A DNA stretch of 57,318 nucleotides, from the NCBI GenBank assembly GCA_963922455.1, contig CAWUIO010000031.1, forward strand, positions 1-57,318, given 5' to 3'. The notes under the pieces were generated by a model. It searched no databases, was not told the origin of the DNA, and saw only the letters and a list, made by a program, of their open reading frames with translations. Positions 24,532 through 32,403 of this stretch are shown in pieces. The stretch is from CAWUIO01 sp963922455. GTDB taxonomy: Bacteria; Bacteroidota; Bacteroidia; Cytophagales; Microscillaceae. Position 1 is the stretch's first letter. Every line of letters begins with the position of its first letter. Position numbers and translations under genes: made by a program.

Positions 24532-27500
24532 ATGCCAAAATTATTTACTTATCTTTTAATTTGTATATGTTTTTCTTTAAAATGTTATGGACAGAAAGTG
24601 CAAATCCCTGATCCTGACCCATTACGGGTAGCGGTAGACAAGGTCTTCGATCGGGTAAACCTAGACCAGGTACCTAGCGCTTTCTTAGAAGAATACGGCT
24701 TACAGTATATCTCCTTAGCTCCATACAATGGAGTACTTAGCGATAGCAACCTGATAACCCGTAGCACCTTACAAATGGCCTACACGACGCTCATTAGTGC
24801 CCAAGTGCGAGATAACCACATTTTGCCTAGCCCGGCCCAATTTGCCGGAGCCTGGGATGAGCAAGATGCCTTAAGTGAGGCCAATCCAGTAGCCGTTGTT
24901 TTGGCTGAATACCACGGATTGAAGCCCGACGCCTTAGATAAAAACCTACTCCGTTGGGAAAATGATCAACTTATGGATGTTAACACTCGCCTGGAAAACC
25001 CCTATCGTAAGCAATGGCTCTATATGGCAGCCCCTGCCCGCAGCTATACCCGGGACGGAAAACTGAGCTTGCTGTTTCCCAGTAGTCTGCGCTATAATAG
25101 TGGTTCACGTAGCATTCGTGGAGTCAATGGCTCCCTGCATATTGATTGGGGAGAGGGACAAGGATATCGCCGCTCCAATTGGGATCAAGTTTATACCCAT
25201 CAGTACCTAAGCCCAGGCCAAAAGGTGATCCGGGTAAAAGTATATCTCAATGATGGTACTTTCCGGGCGTGTAGCTTGCCTATTGAGGTATTGGGAGTGC
25301 CTTCTCCTAACGCAAGCGCCCAAACTGGAGGGTTCAGCGAACAAGGAGGTTCCAGTGAAAAGGTATACCCAGCCGATGATCTACGAACTATCCCATTTAT
25401 CATACCAGCTGTTGAAGGCGTACATAGTGGAGCTTTGATCCGATTAATGCCTTCCATAAGAAGGTTTACGAATAACCGCCCCCGACTCGTGAAGCCACTC
25501 ATAGTCGTGGAGGGTTATGATATTTCCAGTCGGGCACCCCGGTTGCAAGATAATTATACCTACGAAGATTTTATTGAGGATATCAATGAGACTGGGTTGA
25601 ATGGTTATGATTTTAACCAACAATTGGACGACATAGGCGGCTATGACATTTGCTTTGTAAATTTTGACGATGGAGCTGATGACCTACTTAGCAATGCCGC
25701 TGTACTACAGGATGCGCTCTCTATCATCTTACGTGAACAAGAAATCAACCCAGAAACCGGTATTTTGGAACCTAACGTGATCATGGGCATCAGCATGGGT
25801 GGGGTAATTGCCCGCTATACCCTGGCCAACCTCACCAAAACTAACAGTCATTTGTCTCGTAATACCCGGCTTTTGATTACTCACGATTCTCCCCACCAAG
25901 GAGCCAATATACCAGTAGGTTTGCAGTTCTTGATCCGGGCAGCCCGGGACTCGCGTAAATTGAGTGACTTGATAGAAAATGAGAACCTGCGGGATTTGGA
26001 AGCAGCCGATGAAGTACTGGATGCCCCGGCTACCCGACAACTGCTTAAATATTGGGTAGATGGGGACAATTACGCCATTCATGAGAATACTTTTTTGGAA
26101 GAATTATACCGACCAATGATCACTTTTGGCCCTAGCGACCCCACACCAGCTTATCAAATCATTGCCACCAGCCAAGGTGCCGAATGCGGAGAGGAAGATA
26201 TTGCTCCGGGGACTGAGCTATTTCGGGTAATTGCCGGGGGTTTTGGGGGCTGGCCCTTCCTTGCAACCTATAATTTAAAAACGGATATCGTGAGTAATGC
26301 CATCCCGGCTGTTGGGCAAAGGGGGCGCGTGGCCAAATTTCGTTTGTATCAAGAAGTTCGAGTTTTTGGCTTTCGGGTTTGGGGAGATGATTACGATAAT
26401 CGGGAGCTCTTTATTAACCCGGGTGATGGAATTCTGCCTTGGGATAGTGCTCCTGGAGGAAGATTTCCGGTGTTAAGTCAATTAGGTGTAGAATTTCCGG
26501 CTCAATTTATTAATCGAGTAGTGTACTTAAGGGTAACATTACCAATTTTTGGTCCAGATTTTTGCTTCGTGCCCACGGTGAGTGCCTTGGATATTGCCAA
26601 TGGAGAAAGCCCTGCTGTATTAAATCAGCCTTTTCATAGTGGGCTTTCTTTAAACGCTCCAAGTTTGCTTTTACAAAACTCACCCATAGGTTCATTTGGC
26701 GAGTTTATCACAAATCAAGCCATTAGTCAAAATGGCGAAACCATCTTTAATACCACGCATGCCCGATTCACGGCCCGCCAAACCCAGTGGCTATTTGAGA
26801 TGATGCAAGCACCTTTTCCTATCCAGCAAGGGCCCTCAACGCTTCCCCCCTGCCCAAATTCTTGCCAACTTCCTGAGCCTTTAAGTTTTGATATAGTAGG
26901 GGAGACCTATTTATGTGGCAACCCTCAAATATATTCAATAGATCCAATCCCCGGAGCTCGTTATGAATGGGAGGTAAGTGATAATTTAGAGATATTGGTA
27001 GGGCAAGGCACGCCCAACTTAGGAGTTAATGCAATAGGTCAGGGTGAAGGTAAGATTACTCTACATATAAATAGCCGTACTTGTCAAGATTTATTATTCA
27101 AAGAAATGCTGGTGTATTCTGATTTACCAAGTGTTCCCCGTTTTACACAAACCAAAGGAAACTTATGCCCAGGAGAATCTTTTGAATACGAAGTCAGAGC
27201 CGAGCCGTTTGTAAATAGCTGGGAGTGGGAATTACGCCGTTATTTTAGCCATGGCCAATTTACCTCTATCACCCTCAATAGCCAGTCTAATAGACAAGCA
27301 TTGGGTTATTTTGACTTAGGACCTTCCCTGAATGTGCTTCGGGTGCGTCCTCAGAACGGCTGTGGGGAAGGTCCTTGGGCAACATATAGCATTTATCCGG
27401 ACATCACAGATCGTTGTGGAGGTGTTCCTATACCCATTCGGGTACCGGGGTTTGTGATTTATCCCAATCCGGCTGAAGAGGATCTGTACATTGAGCAAGA

Positions 27501-27720
27501 AGCCTCGAGTAATACACATAACCCTTTGTGGTTAGAGGGACAGAAAAGTGCCCTGGCTTTTTCTGTCTATTTATACAACAATCAAGGTGAGCAGGTAATG
27601 CAAGCCCATAGTGCCGAGGAATTACTGGCCTTGAATGTCTCTAGCTTGCCGGGGAACCTGTATGTGTTGGTATTAGTAAAAGGGGGCGAGGTACACGAGA
27701 TACTTATCCAAGTAAATTAA
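24532..27720 (+). CDS. Large T9SS-exported protein with PGAP1/lipase-like hydrolase domain
   Basis: 1062 aa. A signal peptide to about residue 20 (CFSLKCYGQ) is followed by an N-terminal region of unknown fold (about 30-320). The alpha/beta-hydrolase part (about 320-600) has the nucleophile elbow IMGISMGGVIARY and THDSPHQGANIPVG, as in PGAP1-like lipases and esterases. A Cys-containing region and PKD/Ig-like segments (about 780-960, ARYEWEVSDN and NSWEWELRR) follow. The C-terminal type A sorting domain starts at VIYPNPAEEDLYIEQ and ends GGEVHEILIQVN. It is therefore probably secreted or surface attached through type IX secretion. The substrate is unknown, and no lipase chaperone is adjacent. 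Confidence 0.85.
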   Translation: MPKLFTYLLICICFSLKCYGQKVQIPDPDPLRVAVDKVFDRVNLDQVPSAFLEEYGLQYISLAPYNGVLSDSNLITRSTLQMAYTTLISAQVRDNHILPSPAQFAGAWDEQDALSEANPVAVVLAEYHGLKPDALDKNLLRWENDQLMDVNTRLENPYRKQWLYMAAPARSYTRDGKLSLLFPSSLRYNSGSRSIRGVNGSLHIDWGEGQGYRRSNWDQVYTHQYLSPGQKVIRVKVYLNDGTFRACSLPIEVLGVPSPNASAQTGGFSEQGGSSEKVYPADDLRTIPFIIPAVEGVHSGALIRLMPSIRRFTNNRPRLVKPLIVVEGYDISSRAPRLQDNYTYEDFIEDINETGLNGYDFNQQLDDIGGYDICFVNFDDGADDLLSNAAVLQDALSIILREQEINPETGILEPNVIMGISMGGVIARYTLANLTKTNSHLSRNTRLLITHDSPHQGANIPVGLQFLIRAARDSRKLSDLIENENLRDLEAADEVLDAPATRQLLKYWVDGDNYAIHENTFLEELYRPMITFGPSDPTPAYQIIATSQGAECGEEDIAPGTELFRVIAGGFGGWPFLATYNLKTDIVSNAIPAVGQRGRVAKFRLYQEVRVFGFRVWGDDYDNRELFINPGDGILPWDSAPGGRFPVLSQLGVEFPAQFINRVVYLRVTLPIFGPDFCFVPTVSALDIANGESPAVLNQPFHSGLSLNAPSLLLQNSPIGSFGEFITNQAISQNGETIFNTTHARFTARQTQWLFEMMQAPFPIQQGPSTLPPCPNSCQLPEPLSFDIVGETYLCGNPQIYSIDPIPGARYEWEVSDNLEILVGQGTPNLGVNAIGQGEGKITLHINSRTCQDLLFKEMLVYSDLPSVPRFTQTKGNLCPGESFEYEVRAEPFVNSWEWELRRYFSHGQFTSITLNSQSNRQALGYFDLGPSLNVLRVRPQNGCGEGPWATYSIYPDITDRCGGVPIPIRVPGFVIYPNPAEEDLYIEQEASSNTHNPLWLEGQKSALAFSVYLYNNQGEQVMQAHSAEELLALNVSSLPGNLYVLVLVKGGEVHEILIQVN

Positions 27721-28543
27721 GGAAAAGAGAAGGTTATGCCCATGGCATACAAGATTAATTCTCTTCTCACTACTAGGCACTTATTATCTTTGCTATTGTT
27801 TGTAATTAGCTGATTTTTAGTAATTTGTATAGAATGTGTTTTTGGGTGATTTACAGTCCTAAAATGTCAATCTATACGACTTATGAGTGAGATTATACCT
27901 ATAGCACTTGTTCAAGTCTGTAAAGGCAAGAGGGTGGACTGATTGGTAGCGAGAACACACTACTTTTTGTTTAATGAGGAAAAGTAAACACACTCATTTG
28001 TATATTAGCGAGTGATGGTTAATACAAGGGTCTCTGTCCCGATTCTGATGGAATTATGAGGCTTTTGTAATTTAAAGTGGATTATTGGGATGTAATGAAA
28101 ATTTTTAAACTGATTTTCAGTCATTTCTCATTAAATTTTTCGTTATTTTTAATATTTGGGTGCTTACAAAAAAGTAAATTAAGGCAATTTTCAAAGCTGA
28201 AATATTATACTATACAAATTATTGATTTTTGTTAAGTTGGTCTTTTATACAATTAAATTTTTTTTTCCTCTTTACTAATTTTGATTTGGCATTACTAATG
28301 CATATTAATATTTTTATTTTAACTATTGTTGAGATGTTTTTTAAGATAGCGTCAAAACTGTTGATAGTTTTTTAGCAGCCTAGGAGAAACCCCCTTTATA
28401 AATATCCTTGAAATAGAGAAAAGTTTAGTAAAAATTAAATTAATATAATTTTATTAAGTGAGAATCCTGTTAGCTCTTTACAGTTATGCAAAGCCTTAAC
28501 GTGCTCTTTGCCCACTCTTTAACCTATGGTTTTGTGGCTTGAC
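27721..28543. other. AT-rich gap of about 820 bp
   Basis: Convergent region between the T9SS protein and the secreted protein at 28544. TATGCC-CAT-GGCATA (27735-27749) with outer GAGAAG/CTTCTC forms an extended hairpin 15-50 bp after the stop and may help end transcription, although no T tract follows. The rest is strongly AT-rich with poly-T runs. One short ORF (28095-28235) is listed separately. Confidence 0.45.
28095..28235 (+). CDS. Doubtful 46-aa lipoprotein-like ORF
   Basis: ATG AAA ATT TTT AAA start; residues 1-23 resemble a lipoprotein signal (MKIFKLIF, hydrophobic core, FGC). The remaining 23 residues are Lys/Phe/Tyr-rich. The surroundings are very AT-rich, so chance is likely. It could also be the start of a truncated lipoprotein. 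Confidence 0.2.
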   Translation: MKIFKLIFSHFSLNFSLFLIFGCLQKSKLRQFSKLKYYTIQIIDFC

Positions 28544-29257
28544 TTACTCCCATTCATTCCCCGTGACCAACTTAAATAATTTGGCGTATCGTTTTTTGGT
28601 GGCCTCGACTTCCAAAAAATGTAATTGTACCTTATTTAAGGCCTCCGTATCAAATATATTAAACCCCGCGTCGGCGATGGCATCGTTGAGTCTAGAGCTC
28701 AAGTACATAGCCCGCATCTGCTCCATGGTGGGGGAGTTTTCCTCTACAATTAAGGGTTCTACCGCCTCAATCGCTTCATCCAACATCTGTAAATAGTCCG
28801 CTTCTTGGATTAATTCGGGAGATTTGCTTTGGACAATGGGCGCTAAACCCGCTTCGGCATATACTCGGATACCCCAGCCTTCTGGGGGAACCACAGCTTT
28901 GGCTTCCTCTGAACTTTCCAGGAAGGGCCGCACAAACATCCGCATCGATCCCGAAGACCAATCAAAAAGTCTAACCAATGCATATGTACCCGTATTTAAA
29001 TCTTTCATAAGCAAGCGCATCTGCTGCTCGTCCTGACTCAATATTTCAAAGTGCATCTTCTGGGGCATGCCGTAGTACTCACGGGGCTGTATGAGGTCTA
29101 CTTTCCGAATGTAGAAAAGCGAGGAGTCTTTAATAAATTCATACTCCCGAAGGGCTCCATCCATAGAAGATACCCAGGTTTGGTAGATATCTTGGCTCAA
29201 TAGGGCACCCGGTTGCAGCAAAAGGAAGAGTAAAGCGAGTTGTATGCTTCGTTTCAT
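28544..29257 (-). CDS. Secreted protein of unknown function, paralogue of 14239-14982
   Basis: 237 aa with a signal peptide (MKRSIQLALLFLLLQPGALLSQ). The N-terminal beta-rich half contains WVSSMDGALREYEFIKDSSL, which parallels the corresponding strand of the protein at 14239. MRMFVRP, PPEGWGIRVY and ADAGFNIFDTE also line up with that paralogue. The two have diverged strongly, so the duplication is old. No enzymatic motif is seen. R3 copy 2 occupies the region just upstream of its ATG and may carry or displace its promoter. Confidence 0.75.
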   Translation of the reverse strand: MKRSIQLALLFLLLQPGALLSQDIYQTWVSSMDGALREYEFIKDSSLFYIRKVDLIQPREYYGMPQKMHFEILSQDEQQMRLLMKDLNTGTYALVRLFDWSSGSMRMFVRPFLESSEEAKAVVPPEGWGIRVYAEAGLAPIVQSKSPELIQEADYLQMLDEAIEAVEPLIVEENSPTMEQMRAMYLSSRLNDAIADAGFNIFDTEALNKVQLHFLEVEATKKRYAKLFKLVTGNEWE

Positions 29258-29280
29258 GGGGCTAAGTGTTTGTTAATTAT

Positions 29281-29447
29281 TAAGAAACTGTTTAAGTTTA
29301 GTTTTTGTCGGCGAGAAGGGCCAGTTTGGGGTTCTGATGAAATCAACAAGGAGCGCATAGCAGCGCTACGGGCGATGAATTTGATGAAATCAGGTTCCCG
29401 AAATGGCTCTTTGCAGCCCAACGCAATTAAATTTAAACATTTTCTAA
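29281..29447 (+). repeat. R3 MITE-like element, copy 2
   Basis: 167 bp, plus orientation relative to copy 1 on the minus strand. It begins TAAGAAACTGTTTAAG and ends TTTAAACATTTTCTAA, about 20-bp imperfect inverted ends. The inner part keeps TTCTGATGAAATCA and TTTGATGAAATCAGGTTCCC, as in copy 1, and a similar CATAGC/GCTACG hairpin with one mismatch. It ends 4 bp from the mutS2 stop codon. Confidence 0.75.
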
Positions 29448-29450
29448 ATA

Positions 29451-31865
29451 TTATTTCATGCTGACCAAGGTAATCCCTTCTCCACCCCGGTCAGGGTGTT
29501 CAAAACTCATTCGGCTGATTTGAGGATATTTTTTCAGTTGTTCCCGGACCAATTTTTTCAAAATGCCGTCACCTTTGCCGTGAACAATCTGCAATTGGCT
29601 TTGATTGAGCAAAATAGCATCGTCCATAAAGGTATCCAAGATAAGCAAAGCTTCTTCTCCCCGTTTTCCGCGGAGGTCCAGCTTGGTGTTGAAGTTGGCT
29701 TGCTTTTCATGGATATTGATTCCCTTGAAACGGGTATTTAAGTTTTTTTCTTCTTTCTTAAATTCCTTCTTGCTGATCCGTTCCAAGCGATTTAGTTTGA
29801 CATTCGATTTTAGGTCTCCAATCAGGATCTCGAGGTCTTTACCCTTACGGGCAATTACTTCTCCGATGGTATTTTGCCCCTTAAGCCTCACAAAATCTCC
29901 CACTTGGATTTCGCCTTCTATGACCTTGATACTCGCTTCTTCCTCTTGAGGGCTAAGTACCTCGGGCTCCAGAGGCAGCTCCGGTGTAAGATCTTCTTTT
30001 AGGGCTTCTAAATCTTGGCGTAATTCCCGGGTTTTTTCTTTTTGGGCCTGGTTTTCTTTGATTTCTCGGATCGTTTGCTCGATTTTACGGTTGGCTGCCA
30101 TAATCAATTCTCGGCCCTCCCGCTTGGCTTGATCCAAAATACGTCTTTTTTCTTTATCTAGATACGCTTTGAGTTTATCATACTCTTGAGTGACCTGCTT
30201 AAGCTTATCTTCCTTAGATTCTAGAGAGTGATTGATTACTTCCAGGCGTTTTTTCTCAAGCTCCAAGTCTTTGAGCACATCGTCAAAATTGACTTTTTGC
30301 GTACCGGCATTGTCTCGGGCTTTGCTTATCACTTCATCGGGCAAACCAATCTTTTGGGCGATCTCGAAGGCGTAGGAGCTTCCCGGTTTCCCTACTTCCA
30401 AAGAGTAAGAAGGTTCTAAAGTAGAGAGGTTAAACTGCATAGCCCCATTTACTATTCCGGGGTTTTGCTCGGCAAAAAGTTTTAAGTTGGCGTAGTGAGT
30501 AGTTAAAACCCCGGTACATTGTGCATGGTAGAGCCGTTCCAGGATGGCTTCGGCAATGGCGCCTCCCATTTGAGGTTCGGTACCGGTACCAAACTCATCA
30601 ATAAGGCATAGGCTATGCTTATCGGCCATTTTAAGGAAAAACTTCATATTGGTGAGGTGAGAACTATACGTACTCAGATCATTCTCAATAGATTGCTCAT
30701 CTCCAATATCAATAAATATATCTTTAAATAAACCTATCGTAGACTTTTCATCCATAGGAACCAATAAGCCACTTTGGAACATATACTGCACCAGTCCTAC
30801 GGTTTTTAAAGAAACCGATTTACCTCCGGCATTGGGTCCAGAAATGAGGAGAATCCTCTGATCTGGGTGTAAGCTAAGATTGAGGGGGATGACTTGCTTG
30901 CCCTGTTCCATAAAAGCCAAGTGCAAGAGAGGATGTCGGGCCTCCCGCCAGTCCACCACGCATTTTTTATGAAACTGGGGGCAAACTGCTTGCATTTCTA
31001 GGGCCAATTTGGCCTTGGCCTGGATAAAATCCATCTCAGCCAAAAAGCGAAAAGCTTGGTGAAGTGTTTCCAAATGAGGCCTCAGCTCATCGGTGAGTTG
31101 GGTCAGAATCCGGACAATTTCTCGACGTTCTTCGTATTGGAGCTCACTGATGTAATTGTTCATATCGATCACATCGGCGGGTTCCATAAATACCGTTTGG
31201 CCAGTGGCCGATTCCCCGTGGACAATCCCCCGGATTTTGCGCTTATGCTCGGCAATCATGGGTAGTACAAGACGTCCATTACGGATTGTGACATCCAAAT
31301 CGTCTGGGGTATAGCCGTTTTTCTTGTTTGACTTAATAATTTGGTCCAGGCGTTTCCTTAAGTTTTTCTCTTCGGCAATAATTGCCGCCCGAATTTGCCT
31401 TAAATGAAAGGAAGCATCATCGCGAAGTTTGCCCCGGTCGTCAATGACCAACTCGATCTTACTGATAAGGCTTTTGTCAAAGATGACTTCCTCTACGATT
31501 TCCTGCAATCGAGGGTAGCGGTCTTCCTGGGCTCTTTTGAAGTACTTCAAGCATTGAAAGATAGTGCTCAAAGAAAGTTTTAAATCAAAAAATTCGGCTT
31601 CCAGCAAGAATGCCCCTTCGGGTGCAGCTTTGCGTAAATGGTCTCGGGCATCAATGTAATTTTGCTGAGGAAAGCTTTCTTCTTGCTGTAATATATCGCA
31701 AAACTCAGCTACTTGTTGAGTAGTTTGATTAATTAGCTCATACTCAATAGAAAAAGCAATATCCTCTACCAAGGCCTGGCCCAATGGACTAATACATAAA
31801 TCGTGAAGGATTTTTCGGATGCGGTCAAATCCTAATTTTTCCTCTAAATTTTGAGGGTAAATCAT
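29451..31865 (-). CDS. mutS2: Endonuclease MutS2
   Basis: 804 aa, the usual MutS2 length. It lacks the mismatch-recognition domain of MutS. The core ATPase has Walker A SGPNAGGKSVSLK and Walker B LCLIDEFGTGTEP, a long coiled coil (about 510-630), and a C-terminal Smr nuclease domain with LDLRGKRGEEA and IVHGKGDGILK. The family acts in suppressing homologous recombination or, as shown in Bacillus, in rescuing collided ribosomes; which role applies here is not known. It lies downstream of the DUF4296 lipoprotein gene, with a terminator between. Confidence 0.95.
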   Translation of the reverse strand: MIYPQNLEEKLGFDRIRKILHDLCISPLGQALVEDIAFSIEYELINQTTQQVAEFCDILQQEESFPQQNYIDARDHLRKAAPEGAFLLEAEFFDLKLSLSTIFQCLKYFKRAQEDRYPRLQEIVEEVIFDKSLISKIELVIDDRGKLRDDASFHLRQIRAAIIAEEKNLRKRLDQIIKSNKKNGYTPDDLDVTIRNGRLVLPMIAEHKRKIRGIVHGESATGQTVFMEPADVIDMNNYISELQYEERREIVRILTQLTDELRPHLETLHQAFRFLAEMDFIQAKAKLALEMQAVCPQFHKKCVVDWREARHPLLHLAFMEQGKQVIPLNLSLHPDQRILLISGPNAGGKSVSLKTVGLVQYMFQSGLLVPMDEKSTIGLFKDIFIDIGDEQSIENDLSTYSSHLTNMKFFLKMADKHSLCLIDEFGTGTEPQMGGAIAEAILERLYHAQCTGVLTTHYANLKLFAEQNPGIVNGAMQFNLSTLEPSYSLEVGKPGSSYAFEIAQKIGLPDEVISKARDNAGTQKVNFDDVLKDLELEKKRLEVINHSLESKEDKLKQVTQEYDKLKAYLDKEKRRILDQAKREGRELIMAANRKIEQTIREIKENQAQKEKTRELRQDLEALKEDLTPELPLEPEVLSPQEEEASIKVIEGEIQVGDFVRLKGQNTIGEVIARKGKDLEILIGDLKSNVKLNRLERISKKEFKKEEKNLNTRFKGINIHEKQANFNTKLDLRGKRGEEALLILDTFMDDAILLNQSQLQIVHGKGDGILKKLVREQLKKYPQISRMSFEHPDRGGEGITLVSMK

Positions 31866-31884
31866 ATAGGCTTATCAATAAAAA

Positions 31885-31923
31885 TAAGAGAAAAAACAAG
31901 AGACGGAGGCATTTTGCCTCCGT
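31885..31923 (-). terminator. Intrinsic terminator after the DUF4296 lipoprotein gene
   Basis: On the minus strand ACGGAGGC-aaaat-GCCTCCGT gives a perfect 8-bp stem, followed within 8 nt by a T-rich run. It sits between the lipoprotein stop (31986) and the mutS2 start (31865). Confidence 0.7.
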
Positions 31924-31985
31924 GTCCCTAGGGCTTAAGTGCTTAAATTATGTGCAAGGCTCAGGCCAAATAGTATAGGTTAATT

Positions 31986-32357
31986 CTACTTTTGAAGGGC
32001 TTTGTCAAATTGCTGACGATAGCTTAAGGTATCGATCAAAGCATCATAAAAGAGTTGCGATTGTTCCAAATCTCGGGTATAATAATCCAAACTTTTCCGA
32101 AACTGTATACTATCTATGTCGAACTGTTGGTATATCTCTTCTTCCAAAGAGTAATAGTACAGTCGTGCGGAGTCTTGGTTGCGATAGCGATGTTCTTGCA
32201 CTAAGGCTTCCGTATAGTAGATATCAGCCAATAAGGGGATCATGGTATCTGTCGGAATCAAATCCTCAGGAGCTGCTCTTTGGGAAGTGGGGGAGCCTCC
32301 GCAACTCATCATCCAAAATAGCAGGATCCCCCCTAGTACTGAGATGCCGTATTTCAT
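31986..32357 (-). CDS. DUF4296 lipoprotein
   Basis: 123 aa with lipoprotein signal (MKYGISVLGGILLFWMMSC, Cys19). The helical remainder matches DUF4296: IPTDTMIPLLADIYYTEA near residue 35, then YQQFDIDSIQFRKSLDYY, the segment in which the family usually has a glutamine- or aspartate-start helix pair. This family is confined to Bacteroidota and its function is unknown. It is 46 bp downstream of carB and has its own -7 box. Confidence 0.88.
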   Translation of the reverse strand: MKYGISVLGGILLFWMMSCGGSPTSQRAAPEDLIPTDTMIPLLADIYYTEALVQEHRYRNQDSARLYYYSLEEEIYQQFDIDSIQFRKSLDYYTRDLEQSQLFYDALIDTLSYRQQFDKALQK

Positions 32358-32367
32358 AACTTGCTTG

Positions 32368-32375
32368 CAAAATTA
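32368..32375 (-). promoter_or_regulatory. -7 box of the DUF4296 gene
   Basis: TAATTTTG on the minus strand, 10 bp before the ATG, so the transcript would be nearly leaderless. An exact -7 match without a clear -33 TTTG. Confidence 0.4.
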
Positions 32376-32403
32376 CAAAAACCAGGCAAAATAGCTAGGC
32401 CTC

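Noticed and set aside
29240..29464. A 74-codon frame across R3 copy 2.
   Set aside because: It lies within a structured repeat, has no conserved counterpart in copy 1, and is not protein-like.
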